Source of the DNA: Planctomycetaceae bacterium
Lineage (GTDB): Bacteria; Planctomycetota; Phycisphaerae; Phycisphaerales; SM1A02
Reading direction: 5' to 3'
Assembly: GCA_027483065.1 (NCBI GenBank)
Contig: JAIXVI010000157.1
Span: 1-36,519, forward strand
DNA: 36,519 nucleotides
Shown here: in pieces, positions 8,037-16,861 of the stretch
How the letters are laid out: every line of letters starts with the position of its first letter
Numbering within the stretch: the first letter of the stretch is position 1
Notes under the pieces: model-generated
Told to the model about the DNA's origin: nothing
What the model saw: only the letters and a program-made list of their open reading frames with translations
Databases searched by the model: none
Position numbers and translations under genes: made by a program

Positions 8037-8078
8037 GTGAAGTGTGTCGCGCTTGACAGGCGCGACAAGGAACCCGCG

Positions 8079-8735
8079 TCACTCCTCGCGCACACGATTC
8101 ACAAGGTGACCCACCTTCGCGATGCGCACTTCGATGGTGTCGCCATCTTTGAGATAGAGCGGCGGCTTCCGGCCTGCACCAACTCCGGCTGGCGTACCCG
8201 TCAACACGATCGTTCCGGCAAGCAACGTCATGCCGCGCGAAAGTTCCGCCACGAGATATCGCACTGGGAAAACCATGAGCGACGTGCTCGCATGCTGCAC
8301 ACGTTCGCCGTTGAGCACGGTTTCGATCTCGAGCGCTTGCGGATCGTCGATTGCGGCAGCCGGCACAAGTTCCGTCATCGGGCAAAAAGTGTCGAAGCTT
8401 TTGCCGCGGCAGAACTGACCTCCAGAGCCTGTCTTCTGCCACCAACGCGCGCTCACGTCGTTCGCAACGCGGTAACCAGCGATGACCGACATCGCTTCTG
8501 ACTCAGGCACATCGCGGCAATCACGCGCGATTTCAAACGCAAGTTCACCTTCGTAATCAACCTGCGGTCCACCTTCACGGCAAATCTTGGGGATCACGAT
8601 CTCATCGCCATGCCGGCAGACCGACGCTGGGTTCTTCATGAACACCATCGGGCGTTCATCAGTCTTCGTACCCATTTCAGCGGCGTGATCCGCATAGTTG
8701 CGGCCGATAGCGAGAATCGCGGGAGGAATGCGCAT
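8079..8735 (-). CDS. Fumarylacetoacetate hydrolase (FAH) family protein
   Basis: 218 aa. 'ILAIGRNYADHAAEMG', 'MKNPASVCRHGDEIVIP', 'QVDYEGELAFEI', 'NDVSARWWQ', 'GKSFDTFCPMTELVP', 'GTIVLTGTPAGVG'. Confidence 0.9.
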   Translation of the reverse strand: MRIPPAILAIGRNYADHAAEMGTKTDERPMVFMKNPASVCRHGDEIVIPKICREGGPQVDYEGELAFEIARDCRDVPESEAMSVIAGYRVANDVSARWWQKTGSGGQFCRGKSFDTFCPMTELVPAAAIDDPQALEIETVLNGERVQHASTSLMVFPVRYLVAELSRGMTLLAGTIVLTGTPAGVGAGRKPPLYLKDGDTIEVRIAKVGHLVNRVREE

Positions 8736-8774
8736 TGGCGCACTCTACCGCGAGTGAACGCTGTGTGGATCGCG

Positions 8775-10736
8775 TTACTTGCGTTCGGCTTCGCTCGTGT
8801 TGTCGGTCTTCTTCGACTCTTCACGCGCCCGCGCAGCCGCTTCTTGTTCCTTGCGGTATTCGGCGAGGCCTGGCGGCTCGGGGAACGCTTGCGCGAACGG
8901 CATGCCCGTTTGCGCCAGTCGCGCCACGGAGTATTCGCGCTCAAGCATCGGCTTCACGCGATCGTAAATCGCGAGCTTCAAATCGTCAGGAGCCTTTCGA
9001 TAGATCACGAGTCGATCGAGCATCGGCTGCGATGTATCGAGCATGATCTTCGTGAACACCGCAGGAATCGAGTCTTCGAGCGTGCCGAGGACATCCTTCA
9101 TGCGGCCTTCGCCGAACTTGTTCACGAAGTCGTTGTAGCGCGTTTCGCGGAAGTATCGTGTGAGATCACGCGCGTACTTCAGACTGTCTTCAAGCAACTT
9201 CTCGTTGTCGAGCAAAAGGCCTTCGCGGAATCCGCGTTCAAGCGCGGCGTACACATCGCTGCGCACAACTTCCGGCTGCATTTCAAATTCGCCGTAGAGT
9301 TGATCGCGCACGAAATCTTCGAGCGGCTTCTGATACTGCGTGTTGGGATTGAAACTTCCCGTTCCGTAGAGCGTGTCGAGCCGCGTCAGAATCTTCTGCG
9401 CGCCTTCGATATCTCCAAGGCGATACAACTCACGCACCGCTTGGCGCATGAAGTTCTCGTGGAGATTCGTGAACGTGTCGGCACCCGCACCGCGCGTTTC
9501 GTAGTGCTTTTCGTAGAGTTTCTCGAAGTATCGATCGAGCACGAGAATCCAGCGCGGATCGTTGAGCCGCGTGACGTTGTCGCCGCTAAACGGGTCGTAA
9601 CTCACAAGGCCCGAACGCGCGAGCGCCTGCATTGCTTGGATTTCTTGGCGATCGTTGTTGATGACCTTGAACGCTTCGAGCTCATCGCGCAGCATGCGAT
9701 CTTCACCGAAGAGCATGCCACGACGCGCCCAGTAAAGCGCATGCGCCGCGGGGTGTCGCCAATCAAGCGGTCCCGTATCGCGCGTGAACTCATACATCAA
9801 CTGCGGATCCATGTTGTACGAGTCGAGCAAGACGCGCTTCCGCACGAACGCAATCAACTTGTCGCCGACCTCGCGATTCTTCTCTTCGCCAAAGGTTGAG
9901 TCGAAGATGCCGACGAGCGCTGCCGCGCCTTCGCTCGACGCTCGAATATTGAGCGCCTTCGCGTAGGGCGAGTTCTTCCGCGCAAGCCATTGCCCGTAGA
10001 GATCAAGGAATCGCTTGTCGACCGCGAATTCGTATCGCGCACCAAGAGGCTTGAGTCGCTCGGAGAGATTCGCGATGAACTCTTTCGTGCCCGGCACCTT
10101 TTGTTCGAGTGCCTCAAGCGTGTCGGGCGCATCCGCGATCGCTTTGATCCACGCGATTCGCTGGTCGTAGTCGTATGGCGCGGGGCCAAGGATGTACGTC
10201 CACTCTTCCGCGAATTTGCGCTTGTAGAAGAGGTGCGCGTCGTCGGCAACGCCATCGAGTTTGTGCGAGAACCAGAACGACAGTTCTTTGCCGAGAATCA
10301 GATCGTTCGGGTTGTAGCGAATGCCCTTGTTGCGAACGAGATTGATGCCCGCGTTGACCCACGCCCAGCGCTCATCCTGGGTGTTGGTCATGACCGAAAT
10401 GTTGTAGGCCATGTTGTGGCCGTGGAACGCCCAAACATCGGGGAATCGCGGCTGCAACTTGGTGATGAGATCGGCATCTGCCATCACCTCATAAAGCAGC
10501 CCCTTCTCCTTTTGCAGCGTCACCTTGATCCACAAGTAGTCGACGATCAGACCGCGCAGTGCGCCAATCGCCGTGCCCACCGCCACGATCGGCGGCGCAC
10601 CGTCGATCGAGATGTCGGTGTAACGAAGTTCGTCACGATCCGCGACTTCGACCAGCTTCGGCTGCGTAACTGCCGCGCCGGCGATGGCGCCCGCGAGCGC
10701 GATGATCGATCCGAATTGAATCAAGCGATCGCCCAT
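8775..10736 (-). CDS. Large membrane-anchored protein of unknown function, in an operon with an ABC exporter
   Basis: ORF 8775..10790; likely start MGDRLIQFGSIIALAGAIAGAAV at 10736, 1 nt after the stop of the upstream permease gene. One N-terminal TM and a long helical region 'LQPRFPDVWAFHGHNMAYNISV..RWAWVNAGINLVRNKGIRYNPNDLILGKELSFWF'. Confidence 0.8.
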   Translation of the reverse strand: MGDRLIQFGSIIALAGAIAGAAVTQPKLVEVADRDELRYTDISIDGAPPIVAVGTAIGALRGLIVDYLWIKVTLQKEKGLLYEVMADADLITKLQPRFPDVWAFHGHNMAYNISVMTNTQDERWAWVNAGINLVRNKGIRYNPNDLILGKELSFWFSHKLDGVADDAHLFYKRKFAEEWTYILGPAPYDYDQRIAWIKAIADAPDTLEALEQKVPGTKEFIANLSERLKPLGARYEFAVDKRFLDLYGQWLARKNSPYAKALNIRASSEGAAALVGIFDSTFGEEKNREVGDKLIAFVRKRVLLDSYNMDPQLMYEFTRDTGPLDWRHPAAHALYWARRGMLFGEDRMLRDELEAFKVINNDRQEIQAMQALARSGLVSYDPFSGDNVTRLNDPRWILVLDRYFEKLYEKHYETRGAGADTFTNLHENFMRQAVRELYRLGDIEGAQKILTRLDTLYGTGSFNPNTQYQKPLEDFVRDQLYGEFEMQPEVVRSDVYAALERGFREGLLLDNEKLLEDSLKYARDLTRYFRETRYNDFVNKFGEGRMKDVLGTLEDSIPAVFTKIMLDTSQPMLDRLVIYRKAPDDLKLAIYDRVKPMLEREYSVARLAQTGMPFAQAFPEPPGLAEYRKEQEAAARAREESKKTDNTSEAERK

Positions 10737-10737
10737 G

Positions 10738-12816
10738 TCAGCCTCCCTGTCCGCTGTAGATGGCGATCTCCTTGCGGCGGAACACCGCAAGGCTGAGGAG
10801 GAGTACGACCGCAGACCATGCGACGCCGATCAACGCGAAGGTTCGCAAGACAAGCTCGGTGGACACCAAACGGCCTTCAACGAGCGCCCCGTTCGCGCGC
10901 GCCTCGCCGAAGCTGCGCACGCTGAACTCCGTTGCACCGGCGATACCCTTAATCACGGCTTCAAACGCCTTCCATGCTTGCGACTCGGTTCGGATGCGGT
11001 ACTCGTCGACACTCGTCGCGAGGTACGGCGCGATCGAGCCCGCGGCGAAAATCGTGAACACGACCAAACACGCAACTGGGAACGAGAGGAACGATGCGAG
11101 CGAAACCGCAAGCATGCCAAGGAACGAGAGCTTGAGGAGATTCACGCACTGGGCGCGCAGAAGGTTCGCTTCAAATCCACCCACGCGATGCAGGAGTTCG
11201 AGTCCGTCGATGTCAAACGCCAACGATGTTTGGCCTGGCAGAAACTCGGGCGCACCCGGTTGAGGATTTGGATTGACCTGCGCGTTCACGATGCGCACCA
11301 CGAGTGATCCGTCGTCTGCAATCGTGCTCGCCGGAACGGGCAACGCGTTCACCTGCGCCGCGATGATTTGCCGATCGGCCCAGGTCTGACGATCGCCTTC
11401 GCCGAAGACGAAAATCACGGGATACGTAGCGTGTGGATCGCTTTCGCCCGAATAGAGCTTGTAGCGAAGTGAGAGATTTCCCTCAGAATCGCGGGCCGCG
11501 CCGAGATTTGGGAAGCGGTACACGCGCTCTCCACCGGGAGGAACCGATCGGAGTTGCTTGAGATACTCGCCCGCAATATCGCGCGCAAACTGCTTCTTGA
11601 TCTCGATCTCCGTGCGAGTTCCCGTTCGGAGATCTGCCTGTGCGTTGAGATCTGCACGCATGCGCTCATCCACCGCGGCCTTCAACTCCTCTGGTGGCAG
11701 CGGCTCGTAGATCGGTAGCGAACCGACGCGCGCAACGAGCACTTCATCACGCACGGCGAGAGCGTCGAAAATGTCCTGCGCGGGCCGTGCACGAATCTGC
11801 ACGAGGAACGCGAACATCGCGAGCGTCGCGACGATCAGGATGCACGCGTTCAGCGTGACAAGGCCGAGCCACTTTCCAAGGAGGAACGAGAAGCGCGACA
11901 CCGGCTTCGTCAACGTCAGCCACGCTTGTCGATCGCGAATTTCGAAGGCAACCGTTGCACAACCGAGGAACACGGTCAGGAACGCGCACACGACATACAT
12001 CGTGTCCATCGAGCGCGACAGGAAGGTCTGCACTTGGTAGCGGAGCGGCGTGGTTGGATCGATCCACTGCGGAAAGAGCGGAATTGCCACGATCGCGACG
12101 GCGGCGAACGCGACCGCGATGCGAAGTCGCATCGCTTCACGAAGGACACCCGATGCGATGGCGAAGACGGGTGATGCGCGATCGAGCAGCAACTGCGCGA
12201 GTCGCACGACGAGCGCGAATGTCAGAAGCCCGATCGGCACGGCAGAAAGGCTGGTTGCAAGACTGGGGCGACCGATCAACGTGACAGGAATCGCGACCGC
12301 AGCGACGACGAGCGTCACTCCGACGAGAGCCGCGGCGAGACCCGAAAACACCGCGAAAAACACGATTGCAAGTAAGAGCGCTGCCGTCGCGAGAACAAGC
12401 CACGGATCGTCTGCAAACGGAACTGGCAGCCACTCCGGCCGCAGCGTTCCAATGAGAATCGACGTCGCCTCGGCGTAACGCTCCAAGTTGCCCGCGACGC
12501 CGTAGAGCGTCGCCATTTGCTTCGCAAGCGCGGCGTCGCCAACGGTGCGGCCTTCGAATGTGACCGTGCCCTTCTCCGCAAGTTCAATCGCGGCGGCATC
12601 CTTCGCGACGAGATTGGCGCCCTTCAAAATCTCGGGCACCTCCTCCGCGAATCGGTCAATGTACGACGCTTCGCGATAGGCAACGAATGCGAGCGCAAGA
12701 ATGACAACCGCGTAGATCGATACGATCGCGATGCGCACACCGCGACGCATCGAGAGATCCGCGATCGATCGTTGGAGTCGCGTGACGAGCGAGGTTCCCG
12801 TGCCGACTTCGCTCAC
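10738..12816 (-). CDS. ABC-2-type transporter permease with large extracytoplasmic region
   Basis: 692 aa multi-TM. 'ATVAFEIRDRQAWLTLTKPVSRFSFLLGKWLGLVTLNACILIVATLAMFAF' is ABC-2 permease-like. Overlaps the ATPase stop by 4 nt. Confidence 0.8.
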   Translation of the reverse strand: MSEVGTGTSLVTRLQRSIADLSMRRGVRIAIVSIYAVVILALAFVAYREASYIDRFAEEVPEILKGANLVAKDAAAIELAEKGTVTFEGRTVGDAALAKQMATLYGVAGNLERYAEATSILIGTLRPEWLPVPFADDPWLVLATAALLLAIVFFAVFSGLAAALVGVTLVVAAVAIPVTLIGRPSLATSLSAVPIGLLTFALVVRLAQLLLDRASPVFAIASGVLREAMRLRIAVAFAAVAIVAIPLFPQWIDPTTPLRYQVQTFLSRSMDTMYVVCAFLTVFLGCATVAFEIRDRQAWLTLTKPVSRFSFLLGKWLGLVTLNACILIVATLAMFAFLVQIRARPAQDIFDALAVRDEVLVARVGSLPIYEPLPPEELKAAVDERMRADLNAQADLRTGTRTEIEIKKQFARDIAGEYLKQLRSVPPGGERVYRFPNLGAARDSEGNLSLRYKLYSGESDPHATYPVIFVFGEGDRQTWADRQIIAAQVNALPVPASTIADDGSLVVRIVNAQVNPNPQPGAPEFLPGQTSLAFDIDGLELLHRVGGFEANLLRAQCVNLLKLSFLGMLAVSLASFLSFPVACLVVFTIFAAGSIAPYLATSVDEYRIRTESQAWKAFEAVIKGIAGATEFSVRSFGEARANGALVEGRLVSTELVLRTFALIGVAWSAVVLLLSLAVFRRKEIAIYSGQGG

Positions 12817-14126
12817 GCTCCGCCCTCCGTGCCCTTCTGCTTCGAGTCTTGCTTTCCTTCGCTGGAGAGCAGCGAATCAATCAGGCTCTGGTCGACGTCC
12901 GCCGCCTTACGAACTTGCGGTGCGTCAGGCTTCTTCGCGGGCGCCGAAGAGGATTGCGCGGGTTTCTCGCCCGAGACAAGCGCATCGAGCATCGAAGCGT
13001 CGACACCCTTCGGTGCCGCAGGCGCGGCAGGTTGGGCGAGTGTTGCGCGCGCGGGCGCGTCCGTCGATTGCACGAGCGCTTCCACAACCTGACGGCCACC
13101 GCTTTCCGTCGCTTCGCCAGCGTTCGCCTCATCACCCTGGAGGAACGACGCAATTCGACCACCCGACTGGGCGCCACTCGTCGCGAGTTGCTCTTGGCGC
13201 GCACGTTCAACGATGTCGAGGAAGAGATTCTCAAGCGTCTGGCGCGGCGCCTCGACGCGTTCGATACCGACGCCTTGCACGCGATGGAGCGTCTCATCGA
13301 TCGCGCGAATCGTCGCCTCATCGAGTCGCGGCGCGCGAATCAGCGTGTGACGGCTGTCCGCGAGAAGTTCATTCGCCGTACCAGCGGCGCGAATCTTTCC
13401 GCCGTACAGAATCACCATGCGATCACACACATCCTCAACATCGGCGAGGAGGTGCGAAGTCAACAAGATGGTCTTTCCTCGGCGTCCAAGCTCGAGAATG
13501 AGATCCTTCACCTGCTTTGTGCCGATCGGGTCGAGGCCCGAAGTCGGCTCGTCGAGAATGAGGAGTTCTGGATCATTCACAAGCGCTTGCGCGAGACCAA
13601 GTCGACGCGCCATGCCCTTCGAGAACTCACCCGCTGCGCGGTGCGCAACTTGCGTGAGGCCGACCATCTCAAGCAATTCGCCGGTGCGGCGCTTGCGCGT
13701 GCGCCGATCGAGGCCGAAGAGTTTGCCGTAGTAATCGAGTGTCTCGGTTGGATTCAAGAAGCGATAGAGGTAGGTCTCCTCGGGGAGGTAACCGATCTTC
13801 CGCTTGACGGCGACATCCGACGGATCGCGGCCGAAAACCACAAGTCGACCATGCGTCTTGTGCAGCAAGCCGAGAATCATCTTGATCGTCGTCGACTTGC
13901 CAGAGCCGTTCGGACCGAGCAGGCCGAAGATCTCATGGCGATCGATGTGAAAGTCGATGCCGTCCACGGCGCGCGCGGTTGCACGCATCCAGAAGTCGCT
14001 GAACGTTTTCGTCAGACCTGCAGCCTCGACGATTCGCTCGCCTTTCGTCCGCTCGTCCTTCGAAGGATTTGCGGCAGCGGCCTGCTGCGTGGTCACACGT
14101 GTGGAATCGCGTCCTGCCGTTGCCAT
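12813..14126 (-). CDS. ABC transporter ATP-binding protein with extended C-terminal tail
   Basis: 437 aa. Walker A 'GLLGPNGSGKSTTIKMILGLL', signature 'EFSKGMARRLGLAQALVNDPELLILDEPTSGLDP', H-loop 'ILLTSHLLADVEDVCDRMVIL'. Confidence 0.93.
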   Translation of the reverse strand: MATAGRDSTRVTTQQAAAANPSKDERTKGERIVEAAGLTKTFSDFWMRATARAVDGIDFHIDRHEIFGLLGPNGSGKSTTIKMILGLLHKTHGRLVVFGRDPSDVAVKRKIGYLPEETYLYRFLNPTETLDYYGKLFGLDRRTRKRRTGELLEMVGLTQVAHRAAGEFSKGMARRLGLAQALVNDPELLILDEPTSGLDPIGTKQVKDLILELGRRGKTILLTSHLLADVEDVCDRMVILYGGKIRAAGTANELLADSRHTLIRAPRLDEATIRAIDETLHRVQGVGIERVEAPRQTLENLFLDIVERARQEQLATSGAQSGGRIASFLQGDEANAGEATESGGRQVVEALVQSTDAPARATLAQPAAPAAPKGVDASMLDALVSGEKPAQSSSAPAKKPDAPQVRKAADVDQSLIDSLLSSEGKQDSKQKGTEGGA

Positions 14127-14139
14127 GGTTTCCTCACAA

Positions 14140-14229
14140 CTTCAAACTTCGCAACTTCAAACGTTGCAACTTCAAACGTTGCAGCTCTCAACTTCACGGA
14201 TCCCAACGTCACGGCTCCCAACTTCACGG
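14140..14229. repeat. 15-nt degenerate tandem repeat array, two unit families, 3+3 copies
   Basis: cttcaaacttcgcaa / cttcaaacgttgcaa / cttcaaacgttgcag / ctctcaacttcacgg / atcccaacgtcacgg / ctcccaacttcacgg; lies 14 nt upstream of the ATPase start (14126). Confidence 0.9.
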
Positions 14230-14261
14230 CTTCATGGCCGCGCGCATTTTCGTACGCGCGA

Positions 14262-15713
14262 TCACGGACGCCCAACGCCACCACTTGCATCACGCTTCAA
14301 GCGGCGTCCAGGTTTGCCGATGTAGATCTGTTCGCTGTTCGGCGCGTAGAAGCCGCCCGCATCCTTGAAGGCTTGCTCTGCCTTCTTGCGTTGCGTTTCC
14401 GCGTCGCGACGCGCTTGCATCACTTCGCTCGAACTCGTCAAGCGCAGATTGAGCCCGCCAAGCACGTTCGGCGCAGCGTAGACCTCAGCCTGCGGGTTCT
14501 CGTAGATCTCGCGCACGGCATCGAGCCAGAGCTGCGCCACGACCTGCGAACTGGAATCGCGGTACGCGCCAGCGAGGCTGTCGAGACGTTCGACTTCGCG
14601 CTCAAGCCGTGCACGCAACGCGGTTTCCGACGCCTTCGCGCGCTGAATCGTGCGCGACACTTCGCCGCCAACGTCCGGCGCCTCAAGCCGTGCACCCAAG
14701 CGCAGCAACGTTGCTTCCGCATCGTCGTTGCGTCCGGCGCCGAGTGCTTCTTCGTACTCACGAATCAGTTTGAGAAGATCGACGTACACCTCGCCGCCGG
14801 CGATCGAGGTCAGCGTTGCACCTGCTTCTTGGCGCGCGCGCTCGACTTCGCTCTTTGCCGCTTCACGACCGGTTTGCACTTCACGCAAGCGATTCTGTAC
14901 AGCGAACGGCGCGCTGCGTTCGACCGCGCGCACCGATGCGAGATCGATGCCTGCATCGAGTCGATCGAGCGCACGCTGTGCACGTTCGCGCACGACGGGG
15001 CCAAGAAGATCGCGCGTTTCCGTGAGTTCAGAAAGTGCGAGTGTGCTCGCTGCCTCGACGGTCGCTTGCTCGAGCACGCTTGTCACGAGTCGATCAGCCG
15101 CCTGCGGACTCGTCGTTTGCAAGAAACGAACCGCGTCGGCGACTTGGTACTCCGCTTCAATCTGCGCGTGGGCGATGTCGCCGTCGCGCGTCAGCACGTA
15201 GCCATCGCCGCCGGGCCGAAGCCCTGCGGACGCGTCGGCGCTATCGATTTGCTCGTCGGTCGACTTCTGCTTCGTGTCGCCCTGCACCTGACGCGCGGGC
15301 CAGAATTGCGAGTCGAGCCGCAGCGTGCGCTTCTGTTCGAAGACGACAAGGTCGCCCACGGGATACGGCCAAAATGGCTGGAATCCTGGCTGCAACTGCT
15401 CTTCGCCTTCGGCACCAGCGATGGCACCGAAGAGCGTCTTCACGCCGGTATCCCCTTCTTTCACCGACTGAAAGCCGGAGAAGAGGAACATCACGACGAG
15501 CGCGAGAATGCCCACCTGGAGAATGCGGTACGAAAGCTTGAGCGCTTCACCGAGCGACTGCGTCGCCGGATCGAGCGCATCGCGCATACCCGCGTCTTCG
15601 CGTGCAGCGATATCAAATCGCGCACTCGCGGCGCGACGCGGTTGATCGGGCGCAGCACCGTCGCCCATGCCCGCGCCGTTCGGATCGAACGTGCCGTTGG
15701 GGTCAGTGCTCAT
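14262..15713 (-). CDS. SPFH/band-7 family protein (HflK-like)
   Basis: 483 aa. TM segment then 'SGFQSVKEGDTGVKTLFG...LQPGFQPFWPYPVGDLVVFEQKRTLRLDSQFW' and 'VLTRDGDIAHAQIEAEYQVADAVRFLQTT'; coiled-coil C-terminal half. Overlaps the upstream gene stop (ATGA). Confidence 0.85.
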   Translation of the reverse strand: MSTDPNGTFDPNGAGMGDGAAPDQPRRAASARFDIAAREDAGMRDALDPATQSLGEALKLSYRILQVGILALVVMFLFSGFQSVKEGDTGVKTLFGAIAGAEGEEQLQPGFQPFWPYPVGDLVVFEQKRTLRLDSQFWPARQVQGDTKQKSTDEQIDSADASAGLRPGGDGYVLTRDGDIAHAQIEAEYQVADAVRFLQTTSPQAADRLVTSVLEQATVEAASTLALSELTETRDLLGPVVRERAQRALDRLDAGIDLASVRAVERSAPFAVQNRLREVQTGREAAKSEVERARQEAGATLTSIAGGEVYVDLLKLIREYEEALGAGRNDDAEATLLRLGARLEAPDVGGEVSRTIQRAKASETALRARLEREVERLDSLAGAYRDSSSQVVAQLWLDAVREIYENPQAEVYAAPNVLGGLNLRLTSSSEVMQARRDAETQRKKAEQAFKDAGGFYAPNSEQIYIGKPGRRLKRDASGGVGRP

Positions 15714-16729
15714 CGTCCGGCTTCCTCCGATGATGCGGTGGTTTGCGTGCTGCTCTCCGCCGACATTCCCGCGTTCTCACCAGCGGCGCCGAGCGTCGCT
15801 GGCTTGTCGGTGCGCGACGACGTGCGTCGTGGCTGAGGAATACCGCTCGCGTCGACGGGCGAACCGAGATCAAGCAAGTGGAATGGCGCGGTCGTGGTGT
15901 CGCCGACGAACGTCGTCGAACCACGCAGGCCCGCCTTCATCGCATCGATCCACGCGAGGAACGTCGCGAGCTCCGCGTGCTCCTTCATGCGCTCGTAGTA
16001 GACCGACGCCTCTTCGTTGCCCTTCGCTTCGATGCGCGCGGCCCATTGTGCGGCGAACGCGCGAATGGTGTCCGCTTGGCTGTTCGCTTGGCTCTTAAGC
16101 GCCTCCGCTTGCGACGCGGCTTTCGCGCTCTCAAGACGTGCGAGCGTGTTCTGTACTTCCGACATACGCGAAAGCACGCTCACGGTCGTCTTCTGCGGCA
16201 GAACAACTTGCGCAAGTCCGACCGAAACTGGCTCGATACCCGTCTTCGTCGCTGCGGCAACGCCAGCGAGAATCGCCTTCTCTGCGTCGGCGAGGCGTGC
16301 GTTTGGTCCTACGAGTTCGTCGAAGCGGAAGCCCGCGACGGCCTTCACCGCGCCCGCGAGCGCTTGCTCGAGGTCCTTCGAGGCTTCATCGACCGAAGGG
16401 TAACTCTTGATGAACGCTTGCGCGTCGGCATCGGTGTCCTTCACCTGCCAGAAGAGATACGCCTGCACCACGACTTGCAGGCCGTCGGCGGTTGCGGTTT
16501 GCACAAGCGGGCTTTCGGCGAGTTGCTTGCGGCGATCGATCTTCGTGACGTTGTCGATGAAGAACGGCCACTTGAAGTGCAGGCCCGCGTTGCGTTCAAC
16601 GCCGGAGGCCTCACCGAAACGCGTGCGAATCGCGATCTCGTGGAAGTTGACCGTGTACGTCGTGCTGTAGAGGACAAGCACGGCCACGATGGCAAGTCCG
16701 AGTGCGATGGCTGAGGTTCGCTTATTCAT
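15710..16729 (-). CDS. SPFH/band-7 family protein (HflC-like)
   Basis: ORF 15710..16783; likely start MNKRTSAIALGLAIVAVLVLYSTTYTVNFHEIAIRTRFGEASGVERNAGLHFKWPFFIDNVTKIDRRKQ at 16729. Upstream ATGs at 16783/16756 cannot be excluded. Confidence 0.85.
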   Translation of the reverse strand: MNKRTSAIALGLAIVAVLVLYSTTYTVNFHEIAIRTRFGEASGVERNAGLHFKWPFFIDNVTKIDRRKQLAESPLVQTATADGLQVVVQAYLFWQVKDTDADAQAFIKSYPSVDEASKDLEQALAGAVKAVAGFRFDELVGPNARLADAEKAILAGVAAATKTGIEPVSVGLAQVVLPQKTTVSVLSRMSEVQNTLARLESAKAASQAEALKSQANSQADTIRAFAAQWAARIEAKGNEEASVYYERMKEHAELATFLAWIDAMKAGLRGSTTFVGDTTTAPFHLLDLGSPVDASGIPQPRRTSSRTDKPATLGAAGENAGMSAESSTQTTASSEEAGR

Positions 16730-16731
16730 GG

Positions 16732-16767
16732 CTGTCGTTCCTGTCGTTGCTGTCATTGCTCTGGTCG
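16732..16767. repeat. 9-nt short tandem repeats (ctgtcgttg-like), about 3-4 copies
   Basis: ctgtcgttc ctgtcgttg ctgtcattg ctctggtcg, immediately upstream of the probable HflC-like start codon (CAT 16727-16729). Confidence 0.7.
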
Positions 16768-16861
16768 CTGTGAAGCGCGTCAATTGCTGCGGCTCATCAG
16801 ACGATTCATCGGTTTATGCGTTCATACTTGTTGGTGGATGTTGCGCGTCAATCGCCAGTAA

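Noticed and set aside
7965-8501. ORF beginning MIWAVIWAVIWAV..., looking like a repeat-peptide protein
   Set aside because: The repetitive N-terminus is just the 12-nt array read in frame; the remainder is antisense to the FAH gene.
8610-9899. 429-aa plus-strand ORF
   Set aside because: Antisense to the FAH gene start and the membrane-anchored protein gene; no domain signature.
12849-15836. 995-aa plus-strand ORF opposite the ABC ATPase and SPFH genes
   Set aside because: Arg/His/Leu-rich composition with no recognisable domains, exactly antisense to well-supported genes. It is typical of antisense open frames in high-GC DNA, and the intergenic repeat (15-nt unit) keeps the frame open.
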